DNA of 64,000 nt from Actinoallomurus iriomotensis (GTDB lineage: Bacteria; Actinomycetota; Actinomycetes; Streptosporangiales; Streptosporangiaceae), in assembly GCF_030269445.1 (NCBI RefSeq), contig NZ_BSTJ01000004.1:248001-312000 (forward strand). The letters are read 5' to 3'. The notes under the pieces were generated by a model. The model searched no databases, was not told the origin of the DNA, and saw nothing but the letters and a program-made list of their open reading frames with translations. The translations under genes were made by a program, and so were the position numbers. Each line of letters starts with the position of its first letter. The stretch's first letter is position 1. Shown piece after piece: positions 1 through 9,511 of the stretch.

Positions 1-1156
<1,156 letters not shown>

Positions 1157-1284
1157 CGGGTCTCCCACCTGTCATCGTGCCGACGCGACGGTCGCCGGGG
1201 GCGGCTTCCAGTCTGTGCGGACGTCGATCAGGCGGACAGGGACGAAGGTCCCCCCTCTGCTTCAGCCGGGTCCGGTCAGGATCG

Positions 1285-1740
1285 CTACTTGGTCCAAACG
1301 GCTTTGGCGCCGCTGTGCCCGGAGATCACCACCGTGGCGGTGGCGCCCACGCCGCCGATGAGAGCCAGGCCCACCAGGATCACGGAGACCGCGATCCGCG
1401 ACCTCGGCCCGGCGGAGGTTCGCCCGGTGAGATGGACCCAGGCGCAGATGCCGGCGACCGCCAGCCACAGCACGATGACGAACGGCAGCACCTGTTCGCC
1501 TTCCTTGGCGTGAGCCTCGACGATCGGGCTCTCCCCGACGCGCCCCTCAAGGGCCTCGCCGCTCTCCGTGGTCACCGGCACGGCCGCCAGCGCGATCGTG
1601 GCGACGAAGAGCACCGCCGGCCACAAGCGCCGCGCCGCGGCCGGCCAGAACGCCATCAAGATCGCGCCGAGCGCGGCCAGCGGAACGCACACCACGACGG
1701 CGTGGGCGACCAGCGGATGCAGCGGCAACCCTAAGACCAT
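1285..1740 (-). CDS. DUF2231 family integral membrane protein
   Basis: A 151-residue protein with four predicted membrane helices. It opens with the segment LGLPLHPLVAHAVV, which is typical of DUF2231 proteins, and the conserved histidines sit in the first helix. The acidic loop after helix 2 (ESGEALEGRVGESPIVEAHAKEGE) and the HSGAKAVW end also match that family. Function is unknown; relatives often lie near redox or metal transport genes. A purine-rich stretch lies about 12 bases before the ATG. It is transcribed toward the P-type ATPase, with a 128-base gap, so the two may be co-expressed. Confidence 0.8.
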   Translation of the reverse strand: MVLGLPLHPLVAHAVVVCVPLAALGAILMAFWPAAARRLWPAVLFVATIALAAVPVTTESGEALEGRVGESPIVEAHAKEGEQVLPFVIVLWLAVAGICAWVHLTGRTSAGPRSRIAVSVILVGLALIGGVGATATVVISGHSGAKAVWTK

Positions 1741-1955
1741 GCTCGGGTACTTACCCCTTTCACAGCCGGCCGATATCCGCGGCTCAGATGCGGCCCGGTC
1801 CGCCGCGCAGGCCCCCGGCTATGGCGCCCAGCCTGGTGGATCACCGATTTCCATGCCTGCCACCTGGGCATATTCCTCATCAGCCATCCCAGTGAGGAAG
1901 GTGCGACACGTGTGATCTGCTCACGCTCGCCCGTACGCCCTGAAGGAGGCATGCC

Positions 1956-2897
1956 ATGCGCAAGGTGGCCGACTGCCGCAGACTCGACGGCGACGACGCG
2001 TGCACACTCACGATCGCCGGCGAACCCGATGAAGTGGTCAGAGCGGCCGTCGAACACGTCGTGACCGCCCACGGACACGCCGACACTCCTGAGCTTCGCG
2101 CCCAGATCCAGGAGGTGTTGAAGGATGGAGTGGGGGGTCGGTCCGGCACAGCGGACTCCAAAGCCGTGGCCGCCGCCTATCTCGGTGAGCTGGTCGGGAC
2201 CTTCATCCTGGTCTTCACGATCATCGCTACCGTCACCGCCGCAGGCCTGCGGCACCCCACCGCCGGGTCGCCGTACGGCTCGCTGTCCATCGCCTTGGCC
2301 AATGGGGTCGCGCTGGCGGCGCTCGTCGGTGGTCTCGGCCACATCAGCGGTGCTCACCTGAACCCGGCCGTCACCATGGCGCTGGCCGCCATTCGCAGGT
2401 TCTCCTGGCGGCATGTTCCCGGCTACGTCACCGCCCAAATGCTCGGCGGTATCCTCGCCGCTCTCGCCACCTGGGCCATCCGCGGCAACGCGGCACGGAC
2501 CATCACGCACCTCGGCGCCACCAATCCCCAACCCGGCGTGAGCGACGGCCGGGCTCTGCTCGTCGAGATCCTGATCACCTTCGTGCTCGTCCTCGTGGTG
2601 ACCGCCGCCGTCACCGACGATCGGTTCCCCACCGTCCTGGCCCCGTTGCTGATCGGCCTCGCGCTCGCAGCGGCGGTCTTCATCGGCGGCCCCAGCGACG
2701 GCGCCGCGGTCAACCCCGCCCGTGGCCTCGGTCCGATGATCGTGTCCGGTTCGTTCGGGGGCTGGTGGGTGAGTCTCGTGGGCCCGGTGATCGGCGGTGT
2801 CCTCGCCGCAGTGCTCTACGACCGGGTCATCCGGAAGGGCGCACCCGCCCCGGTTCAACCCACTCGGGTCGGCGGCCTCCGGCCGGAGCGGCCGTGA
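1956..2897 (+). CDS. DUF1059 domain fused to an aquaporin/MIP channel
   Basis: A 313-residue protein. Residues 1-57 match the small cytosolic DUF1059 family (RKVADCRRLDG at the start, Cys7 and Cys16, then HVVTAHGHADTPELR). Residues about 70-290 form a MIP channel with six helices and both pore motifs, HLNPAVT at 134-140 and AVNPARG at 251-257. DUF1059 proteins are normally about 60-residue stand-alone proteins, so the fusion is unusual. The AAGGAGG ribosome site just before the ATG at 1956 supports translation from the DUF1059 end. The C-terminal 14 codons overlap the convergent AbrB-type gene. The substrate (water, glycerol or another small solute) cannot be told. Confidence 0.88.
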   Translation: MRKVADCRRLDGDDACTLTIAGEPDEVVRAAVEHVVTAHGHADTPELRAQIQEVLKDGVGGRSGTADSKAVAAAYLGELVGTFILVFTIIATVTAAGLRHPTAGSPYGSLSIALANGVALAALVGGLGHISGAHLNPAVTMALAAIRRFSWRHVPGYVTAQMLGGILAALATWAIRGNAARTITHLGATNPQPGVSDGRALLVEILITFVLVLVVTAAVTDDRFPTVLAPLLIGLALAAAVFIGGPSDGAAVNPARGLGPMIVSGSFGGWWVSLVGPVIGGVLAAVLYDRVIRKGAPAPVQPTRVGGLRPERP

Positions 2898-4030
2898 GCC
2901 TGTTCCTCTGGTCGGCCCTGACGCGTCAGCAGGCGGATGAGGAGCGGGGCGAGCAACACCATGCAGAACAGGCGGAGGCTCTGCACGCTGGAGATCAACG
3001 GGATGTTGGCGTTGGAGGCGGCCGCGGTGGCGATGACGGCGTTGATCCCGCCGGGTGTGGTGGCCAGATAGGCGTCCGTCAACGGGATGTGCACCAGCCT
3101 GGACAGCGGCCAGGCGAGCATCGCGCAGGCGACGCTGACGACGACGGAGCAGGCCAGGGCGAGGGGCAGCAACCGGCCCATCCGGGTGAGGGCCGAACGG
3201 GTGAACCGCAGGCCGACGTCCAGGCCGATGACGGTCAGCAGCGCGCTTCGCAGCGCACCGGACGGGGCGAAGCCGGCGGTCGTTCCGGTCATGGTGAGCG
3301 TCGCGGCGAGCAGCATGGGCCCCAGCAGGGCAGCGCTGGGGAGCCGGAGCCGGCCTGCGGCGACGGCTCCGGCGAACGCGATGACCGCGACCAGCACCAG
3401 CCCGGCGCCCTGGTGCGGGCCGGTCACCAGGTGCCAAGCCGGGGGGTTGACAGGGTGTGAACCGCCGGACGGCGCGGGTGAGGCGAGAAGCCGGCCCACC
3501 AGTACGGGGGCGGTGGCGGCGATCAGAGCCACGCGAAGGTATTGCATGACGGCGACCAGCCGCGCGTCGGCGCGCATGTCCTCCGCGCAGGCGACCGCCG
3601 CCGCCGAGCCTCCCGCCATCATGCCGAGGAGGGCGGTGGGGCGGTCGAGCCGGGCGACCACGGCCAGCAGCGCGGCGGCGGCCAGACTGAGCGCGACGGT
3701 CAGAGCCGTGACGATGGTCAGGGGAACGGCCGCAGTCACGGTCTGACGCAGCGCCGTCGGGCTCAGCGAGGCGCCGATCATCACGCCGAGGACGGCCTGG
3801 GAACCGCGGTTCACGGACGGCGGGACCTTGCCGGCGACGAGCCCGCTGATCGCCGCGGCGAAGCCCACGACGAGTGGCACCAGCAGGTGCGATGCCGGCA
3901 CGACGGATTCGGCGGCTTCTCCCGCGATGCAGGCGGTCACGACGACGAGCAGCCAGCCCCACCGCCGGCGATCACGCGGCCGACGGAAAAGCCCTGGCCA
4001 CGGCGGGTGAGCAAGCCGATACGCACTCAT
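2855..4030 (-). CDS. AbrB-family (PF05145) integral membrane protein
   Basis: About 391 residues with some ten membrane helices in two related halves, the hallmark of the AbrB duplication family (LVPLVVGFAAAISGLVAGK in the first half, LGPMLLAATLTMTG in the second). The charged ADARLVAVMQYLRVALIA loop between halves is also typical. Despite names such as putative ammonia monooxygenase or AbrB regulator, members are membrane proteins of uncertain, probably transport, function. No clear ribosome site precedes the ATG at 4030 or the GTG at 4039, so the start is uncertain and the mRNA may be leaderless. Its 3' end overlaps the convergent aquaporin gene by 43 bases. Confidence 0.8.
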   Translation of the reverse strand: MSAYRLAHPPWPGLFRRPRDRRRWGWLLVVVTACIAGEAAESVVPASHLLVPLVVGFAAAISGLVAGKVPPSVNRGSQAVLGVMIGASLSPTALRQTVTAAVPLTIVTALTVALSLAAAALLAVVARLDRPTALLGMMAGGSAAAVACAEDMRADARLVAVMQYLRVALIAATAPVLVGRLLASPAPSGGSHPVNPPAWHLVTGPHQGAGLVLVAVIAFAGAVAAGRLRLPSAALLGPMLLAATLTMTGTTAGFAPSGALRSALLTVIGLDVGLRFTRSALTRMGRLLPLALACSVVVSVACAMLAWPLSRLVHIPLTDAYLATTPGGINAVIATAAASNANIPLISSVQSLRLFCMVLLAPLLIRLLTRQGRPEEQAHGRSGRRPPTRVG

Positions 4031-4092
4031 GGTCAGCACGCTACGCAGTAAAACAAGAACGAATCAAGAAAATGAACATCTCTCTTTGAGAG

Positions 4093-4893
4093 CTACGATG
4101 CGAGGGCGGGGATGAACCGCGCCATGCGCGGCGTCCACCGCATGCGGGACTCGCGATCCACGACGAGCCCCTCATAGCCGGTCCGCTCGGCGAGGTCGGT
4201 GAGCCAGTCGTACGCCTGCGGCCCGAGTGCCATCGCGGCGGTGGCGTACCCGTCGGCCCAGGTGAGGCTCGGTCCGATGACGGAGACCTGGAGCAGGCCG
4301 GAGGCGGGGCGGCCGGTGCGGGGGTCCCAGACGTGCGCGCCGCGTTCGGCGGTGCCCGAGGTCGCCACGGCCCCGTCGGCCAGTTCGGCGACGGTGAGCA
4401 CCCGCCCCGGCCGGCGAGGATCGGCGATGCCCACCCGCCAGGGCCGGTCGCCGGCCCCACCGCGGACCCGGACGTCACCGCCGGCCCCAAGGGTGTGGCC
4501 GGTCAGGCCGTGCGCGGTCAGTGCGGCGCTCGCTCGCTCGGCGGCCCAGCCCTTGACCGCGCCGCACGGGTCGAAGGCGGGCGGGTCGCCGACCGCCCAC
4601 GCGTCGAACGCGCCTCCGCTCTCGGTCTTGAGCGCATGGCAGAGGTCGAGGATCTCCTGGATCCGCGCGCCCTCCGGGTGGTCGCCGAGTCCGGCGACCC
4701 GCAGCGCACCGTCCCTGATCAGGCTGACCGGACTGTCCGTCTTGAAGGGAGAGAAGACCTCGTCGGCGTGGCGCAGGCAGGCGAACGCGGCCTCCGCCGC
4801 CGCCGCGAAGAGGTCCGGATCCGTGTCGCCCGGCGCCGCGATGGACATGACCGTCCCCATGATCGGGGCGGTCGCCGTGCGCCGGCCGGTCAT
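4093..4893 (-). CDS. apbE: FAD:protein FMN transferase (ApbE)
   Basis: 266 residues. ApbE moves FMN from FAD onto a threonine of extracytosolic flavoproteins. The family start (APIMGTVMSI), the DPCGAVKGWAAERA segment (the G-x-x-x-KG motif), the LGAGGDVRVRG glycine-rich loop and the C-terminal TWADGYATAAMALG with its metal-binding aspartate are all present. No signal peptide is obvious. The start ATG overlaps the stop of the FMN-binding gene by four bases, so this enzyme and its probable substrate are translationally coupled. Confidence 0.9.
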   Translation of the reverse strand: MTGRRTATAPIMGTVMSIAAPGDTDPDLFAAAAEAAFACLRHADEVFSPFKTDSPVSLIRDGALRVAGLGDHPEGARIQEILDLCHALKTESGGAFDAWAVGDPPAFDPCGAVKGWAAERASAALTAHGLTGHTLGAGGDVRVRGGAGDRPWRVGIADPRRPGRVLTVAELADGAVATSGTAERGAHVWDPRTGRPASGLLQVSVIGPSLTWADGYATAAMALGPQAYDWLTDLAERTGYEGLVVDRESRMRWTPRMARFIPALAS

Positions 4894-5360
4894 ATGCCTG
4901 CCTTGTCCAATGCCGACTGCAACGACCCGGCGTATCCCCGTGAGGTGTAGGTGGCACCGGACACGACATCGATGTCGGCGCCGTGCGCGGACATCGCCTC
5001 GGACTTCAGGACCGGGAGCGCGGCGGCGTCGATCTGCGCGCTGCGGCCGCCGACGTCGGTGTGCCGCAGCACCGTGACGCCGGTGAGCCTGCCGTTGGAG
5101 ACGACCGCCGCCACCTGCATCGTGCCGTACGGGGTGTCGATCGGATCACCGGTGAAGGTGCCGTGCGCTCCCCGGGGACGCTTCGTTCGCCGGGGCGACG
5201 GGGAGTGAGTGGCCGCACCGCCCGGTCCGGCGGTCGAGGCGGGCGTGGAGCCGGTGCCGGCGAGCGCGGACTTCGGCGCACCCGCCGTGTGCGACTTGAA
5301 TGACAGCAACAGCACCAGTCCGACGGCCGTGGACACCAGCGAGACGGCTACCTTGATCAT
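4890..5360 (-). CDS. FMN-binding (NqrC/RnfG-type) protein, covalently flavinylated
   Basis: 156 residues: an N-terminal membrane anchor or signal (residues 4-20), a Pro/Ser/Thr/Arg-rich linker to about 65, then an FMN-bind domain. The flavinylation motif SGAT lies at residues 134-137 (DVVSGATYTS), so Thr137 is the expected FMN attachment site for the ApbE encoded next. The protein likely sits outside the membrane and accepts electrons from the ferric-reductase-like partner. The three genes form a compact operon on the minus strand. Confidence 0.88.
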   Translation of the reverse strand: MIKVAVSLVSTAVGLVLLLSFKSHTAGAPKSALAGTGSTPASTAGPGGAATHSPSPRRTKRPRGAHGTFTGDPIDTPYGTMQVAAVVSNGRLTGVTVLRHTDVGGRSAQIDAAALPVLKSEAMSAHGADIDVVSGATYTSRGYAGSLQSALDKAGI

Positions 5361-5383
5361 GTCTGTTCACCTTTCCGCCGGGC

Positions 5384-6817
5384 TCACAGGTCGAAGGCTT
5401 CGACGTGGATCCGGCGCCGGGGTACGCCGGCGCGCTTGAGCTGCTCGGTCGTGGCCTTGACCAGTCCTGGAGGCCCGCACAGGTAGACGTCCCGCCGGGC
5501 CGCGTCGGGCACGATTCTCAATAGCGCCCTGGCGTCGAGCGGGTTCCGGCCCCGTACCGTGTCCCCGCCGACGATCGGATAGAGGCCGAAGCGCCGGTTG
5601 CGGGCGATGGCCTGCAGTTCCGGCCAGAAGACCAGGTCCTCCTGCCGCGCCGCCCGGTACAGCAGGATCACGTCCGCCCCGAACCCCGGCAAGGTCTCAT
5701 AGAGCGCGCGGATCGGTGTGATGCCCACACCGCCCGCGATCAGCAGGGTCGGGCGCCGCAGACCGGAACGGATCGCGCCGCGGCGGGCCGTGAGCGCTCC
5801 GTACGGCCCCTCGATCCACACCCGGGTGCCGCGCCGCAACCGCTCGAGCCGCCCGCTGCCGTCTCCGAGGTTCTTGACGGTGATGCGCATCGTACGGTCG
5901 GTCGGAGCCGCCGACAGGGAGTACGGGTGGGACTCCCACCACAGCCCGCGGGACAGGAACCGCCACCGCAGGAACTGCCCGGGCTCGGCGTCGAGCCGGT
6001 CCAGGCGGCGGCCGGTCAGGTAGATGGAGATGACGCCGGGCCCCTCGGTCACGACCTCCGCGACGCGCAGCGAGTGCCGGACCGACCGCCACACCGGCAG
6101 GACGAGACGGAAGACCAGCACGGCGGCGAGGACCGCGATGTGAGCAGCCGACCAGATGGCCCGGTTGCGCACGGAGTTGGAGAAGTCGGCGCCGTTGGCG
6201 AACTCGTGGGCGAACGCCAGCGCCATCGCCAGATAGACGTACAGGTGGGCGAAGTGCCAGGTCTCGTAGGAGAGCCTGCGGCGAACCGTCCGCGCCGACA
6301 GGACCCCGACCATGACCAGCAGGCCGAGCGCCGCCGTGGCCATCAGCACGTCCGGGTAGGAGACCTCCACCGTGACGGTCTCCGTGACCGGATCGGTGCC
6401 CGACTGCATCCCGTAGCCGACCACGAGCAGGAGAGCGTGGGAGACCAGCAGGATCACCGTGTACTCGCCGAGTGCCCGGTGGTGGCGGGCCGCGACGTCG
6501 GAGCCGACCCGGTTGTCCAGGAGGGGGACGCGGGCCATCAACGCCACCAGCACGAGCAACAGATAGGCGCCGAGCATTCCGGCGATCCGCCCCGCCGCGG
6601 TCACATAGTCACCGGTGCCGTGCAGCGAGCCCGCCGTCGTGTCCTGCCACCAGACGGCGAGCACCGCTCCCGCCCCGGCGGCGATGACCAGGACGAGCAT
6701 TCGTTCCCACACGTGCCCAGGCCTCGGAAGCAGGCCCGCCGTCGCCCCCGGAGGGTGCGGGCTCGCCTGCGGTCGTGCGGTACGCGTGGCCGGCACGGCA
6801 CCTCCAACGATCGACAC
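5384..6817 (-). CDS. Ferric-reductase-like membrane flavocytochrome with FAD/NAD(P)H domain
   Basis: 477 residues. About six helices from 35 to 240 form a ferric-reductase-like domain with paired histidines for heme (HHRALGEYTVILLVSHALL and ETWHFAHLYVYLAMALAFAHE). A ferredoxin-reductase module follows: the FAD-binding HPYSLSAAP motif, the NAD(P) loop GGVGITPIRAL and the C-terminal CGPPGL. It should move electrons from cytosolic NAD(P)H across the membrane to the flavinylated FMN-bind protein. The GTG start at 6817 has GGGAG just upstream. The final electron acceptor is unknown. Confidence 0.88.
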   Translation of the reverse strand: MSIVGGAVPATRTARPQASPHPPGATAGLLPRPGHVWERMLVLVIAAGAGAVLAVWWQDTTAGSLHGTGDYVTAAGRIAGMLGAYLLLVLVALMARVPLLDNRVGSDVAARHHRALGEYTVILLVSHALLLVVGYGMQSGTDPVTETVTVEVSYPDVLMATAALGLLVMVGVLSARTVRRRLSYETWHFAHLYVYLAMALAFAHEFANGADFSNSVRNRAIWSAAHIAVLAAVLVFRLVLPVWRSVRHSLRVAEVVTEGPGVISIYLTGRRLDRLDAEPGQFLRWRFLSRGLWWESHPYSLSAAPTDRTMRITVKNLGDGSGRLERLRRGTRVWIEGPYGALTARRGAIRSGLRRPTLLIAGGVGITPIRALYETLPGFGADVILLYRAARQEDLVFWPELQAIARNRRFGLYPIVGGDTVRGRNPLDARALLRIVPDAARRDVYLCGPPGLVKATTEQLKRAGVPRRRIHVEAFDL

Positions 6818-6992
6818 CGATCTCCCGGAGGGAGCGGACCCGGCTCACTGTGTCAAACCATGTGCATGCCTGTGACCAGGAGAATCTTCATAAATCGTTC
6901 AGATTGTCCGGAGTCCGCCCCTGGGTCGATCCGAGCGTGCCGGAAGGTGCCTGTCCGTACTCCCTCGAGCACCGCCGGCTCATCGCGGGGGT

Positions 6993-7958
6993 TCAGCTGG
7001 AGGGAGAGAACCCGCCGAACGACTCGGGGTCGGCGCGGCGTGCCTGTTCCAGCCGCATCAGTGCGCGGTCGCGACGCTCGACGTGGTCGGCCCAGTCCTC
7101 GGGCGGCAGGGTCGCGTGCACCTCCGCGGCGACACGGGCGACGAGGTCCGGGGTCCAGGGGTCGTGCTGTCCGCGTTCGGCGCCCATCCGGGCGTACGCC
7201 GGACCGAGCACCTCCGCGTGGCGCTCGATCCCGCCCCGGGTGTTCAGCTCCGCGGTCGCGAACGGCCCGAGGACGGACCACCGCCGGCCCAGCCCCGAGT
7301 TGACGACGAGGTCGACGTCGGCCGGTGTGGCGACGCCGTCGCGCACCAGGCAGTACGCCTCTCGCAGCAGGGCGCCCTGCAGCCGGTTGAAGATGAAGCC
7401 CTCGTTCTCCCTGCCGACCAGGACCGGCACCATGCCGGCCGCGGACAGCAGCTCTCGGGCGCGCTCGACCGTCTCCGGGGCCGTGAACGGCGCCGGGGCG
7501 AGCTCGGCGATCGGCAACAGGTACGGCGGGTTGCCGGGGTGCACGACGAGGCACCGCGCCCGGCCGGGCAGCGCGTCCGCGAACCGTGAGCAGGGGATCA
7601 TCGACGTGGAGCTCGCCAGCACCACCTCGGGCCCGGTGCGCCGGTCGAGCTCGGCGAACAGCTCCCGCTTGACCTCCAGCGACTCGACCACGCACTCCTG
7701 GACGTACGCGGTGGCCGCCAGCGCCTCGCCGAGGTCGGCCGTCGCCGTGACGAGGTCGAGCGCCGCCTCGTCGGCGAGACCGAACCCGGCGAGCTCGGCC
7801 AGCCGGCGCTCCACCTCCGGCCGCGCCGCCGCGACCCGGCCGGGGTCGAGGTCGTACAGGGCGACGCGATGGCCGGCGCGGGCGAACACGATCGCCCACG
7901 CCACCCCGATGCTGCCCGCGCCGACGACCGTGACGGCCGGTGATGACACGTCGCTCAC
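6993..7958 (-). CDS. 3-hydroxyacyl-CoA dehydrogenase-like NAD-dependent oxidoreductase
   Basis: 321 residues of the 3HCDH fold. The N-terminal Rossmann loop is VVGAGSIGVAWAIVFARAG, the catalytic-region SSTSMIPCSRFA and HPGNPPYLLPIAEL follow, and the C-terminal helical domain ends near residue 315. Short single-domain relatives include L-carnitine dehydrogenase and L-gulonate 3-dehydrogenase (lambda-crystallin), so the substrate may be a free hydroxy acid rather than a CoA ester. The GTG start at 7958 overlaps the stop of the GcvPB-like gene by four bases (GTGA), which fixes the start and makes it the last gene of that operon. Confidence 0.85.
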   Translation of the reverse strand: MSDVSSPAVTVVGAGSIGVAWAIVFARAGHRVALYDLDPGRVAAARPEVERRLAELAGFGLADEAALDLVTATADLGEALAATAYVQECVVESLEVKRELFAELDRRTGPEVVLASSTSMIPCSRFADALPGRARCLVVHPGNPPYLLPIAELAPAPFTAPETVERARELLSAAGMVPVLVGRENEGFIFNRLQGALLREAYCLVRDGVATPADVDLVVNSGLGRRWSVLGPFATAELNTRGGIERHAEVLGPAYARMGAERGQHDPWTPDLVARVAAEVHATLPPEDWADHVERRDRALMRLEQARRADPESFGGFSPSS

Positions 7959-9511
7959 GCCGTGACCTCTCGCTCGTTCTGTCGCTCGTTCTCGCGCTCG
8001 TTCTTGCGCCGGTACGCGCGCCACGTCGTCGCCCAACGGGCCGGGTCGTCGAGGGAGGCGGTGTCGATCTGGGCCACGACCTGGTTGTGCGGCGCGGACC
8101 TGACCAGCTCCGGGTCGGTGCGTCCCTCCTCCATCACGTGGGCCAGCACGTCGATCCAGTAGTCGATGTCCTCCTTCGACCACCCCTCACCGGCCTCGGG
8201 GGTGAACGGCTCCGGCACGATCCAGGGCTCGTGGCTGAGCCAGAACGCGTCCACGCCGTAGTCGGTCATCCGGTTCTGGACGTCCACGGCGGTCACGCCG
8301 GTCTCCTCCGTGTACTCGCCGAGGCTGTAGCGCGTCATCTCCAGCCGCCGGGCGGTGAGGTGGTCGAACGACTTGGTGACGCCGGGGATGGCGAGCAGTC
8401 GCGTCTCCATGTAGTTGTTGGCCAGCACCGAGATGTCGGCCGCCTCGCGGATGCCGTCGGCGCCCATCGCCAGCGTCCACGAATAGGCCTTCACGACCTG
8501 CGGCAGGTTCCCCAGGAACTCGCGGACCCGGCCCACGCCCGCCTCGTTCTCCCGCCGCTCGTACCCGGAGTCCGTGCGGACCACGAGCGGGCCCGGCAGG
8601 AAGGGTTCGAGCTCGGGCGTGCAGCCGTACGCACCGACGGCCGGGCCGCCGCCGCCCTTCGGCGCGCCGAAGGTCTTGTGCAGCATGAACATGCACGCGT
8701 CGAAGCCCAGCTCCGCCGCCCGGATGCGGCCCATCACCCCGTTGAAGTTGGCGTGGTCGTAGAAGCACAGGCCGCCGGCCTCGTGCACGAGGTCCACCCA
8801 CTCCTTGATGTGCGGGTTGTAGATGCCCATGTCGTCCGGATTGTTGATCATCAGCGAGGCGGTGCCGTCGCCGACGACGGCGCGCAGCGCGTCCAGGGAC
8901 GGGTAGCCGTCCCGCTCCACCGGCAGCGTGATCACGTTGAATCCGGCGGCCGCCGCGGTGGCCGGGTTGCACGGGTGGGCCTGGGCGGTGGTGATCACGT
9001 CGCGCCGCTGCGCGAGCTCACCGCGCGACTCGTGGTACGCGCGGGTGACGCAGGCGTGGACGTAGGCGGCCGCGGCGCCCCCGCCGGCCTGGAAGATGAA
9101 CCGTCCCATCCCCGACAGCTCGCGCAGCATCAGGTCGAACTCGTGCACGATCTCGAGCAGCCCCTGAATCGCGGCGTCGTCCTGGTGCGGGTGGATCTCG
9201 GCGAGCTGGTCGCGTGCCGCGAGCAGCTCGCCCACGCGGGGGTTGTACTTCATCGTGCACGTGCCGAACAGGCTGATGCCGATCATGCCCATGGTCTGCT
9301 GTGACAGCCGCAGGTAGTGACGCAGCACGTCGGGCTCGGCGACCTCCGGCAGCGCAGGCGGCGTCGTACGCCGCATGCCCTCCGGCAGCAGGTCCCCGGC
9401 GGCCTCGATCGGGCCGGGCGGCACGGTGCCGCGGCGGCCGGGTGCGCCCTGCTCCATGATCAGAGGTTCGTCCCAGACGGCGGCGTGGTAGCGGCGGGGG
9501 AAGCTGTTCAT
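7955..9511 (-). CDS. Divergent glycine dehydrogenase subunit 2-like protein (GcvPB family)
   Basis: 518 residues of the PLP-dependent P-protein beta-subunit family. The PLP-lysine region reads MLHKTFGAPKGGGGP; the family usually has HxNLHKTF followed by S/C-x-PHGGGGPG, so several flanking residues, including the usual histidines, are changed. Other family landmarks (FGTCTMKYNPR, MIGISLFGTCTMK) are kept. The C-terminus carries a short repeat (KNERENERQNERE). Neither gcvT nor gcvH is nearby. It is probably a decarboxylase or related PLP enzyme for a glycine-like substrate, paired with the upstream alpha-like subunit by ATGA overlap. Confidence 0.8.
   Translation of the reverse strand: MNSFPRRYHAAVWDEPLIMEQGAPGRRGTVPPGPIEAAGDLLPEGMRRTTPPALPEVAEPDVLRHYLRLSQQTMGMIGISLFGTCTMKYNPRVGELLAARDQLAEIHPHQDDAAIQGLLEIVHEFDLMLRELSGMGRFIFQAGGGAAAAYVHACVTRAYHESRGELAQRRDVITTAQAHPCNPATAAAAGFNVITLPVERDGYPSLDALRAVVGDGTASLMINNPDDMGIYNPHIKEWVDLVHEAGGLCFYDHANFNGVMGRIRAAELGFDACMFMLHKTFGAPKGGGGPAVGAYGCTPELEPFLPGPLVVRTDSGYERRENEAGVGRVREFLGNLPQVVKAYSWTLAMGADGIREAADISVLANNYMETRLLAIPGVTKSFDHLTARRLEMTRYSLGEYTEETGVTAVDVQNRMTDYGVDAFWLSHEPWIVPEPFTPEAGEGWSKEDIDYWIDVLAHVMEEGRTDPELVRSAPHNQVVAQIDTASLDDPARWATTWRAYRRKNERENERQNEREVTA

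Noticed and set aside
1731-3962. A 743-codon minus-strand open frame over the aquaporin and AbrB genes
   Set aside because: Its translation is Arg/Gly/Pro-rich without domains, and two well-supported genes occupy the region in other frames.
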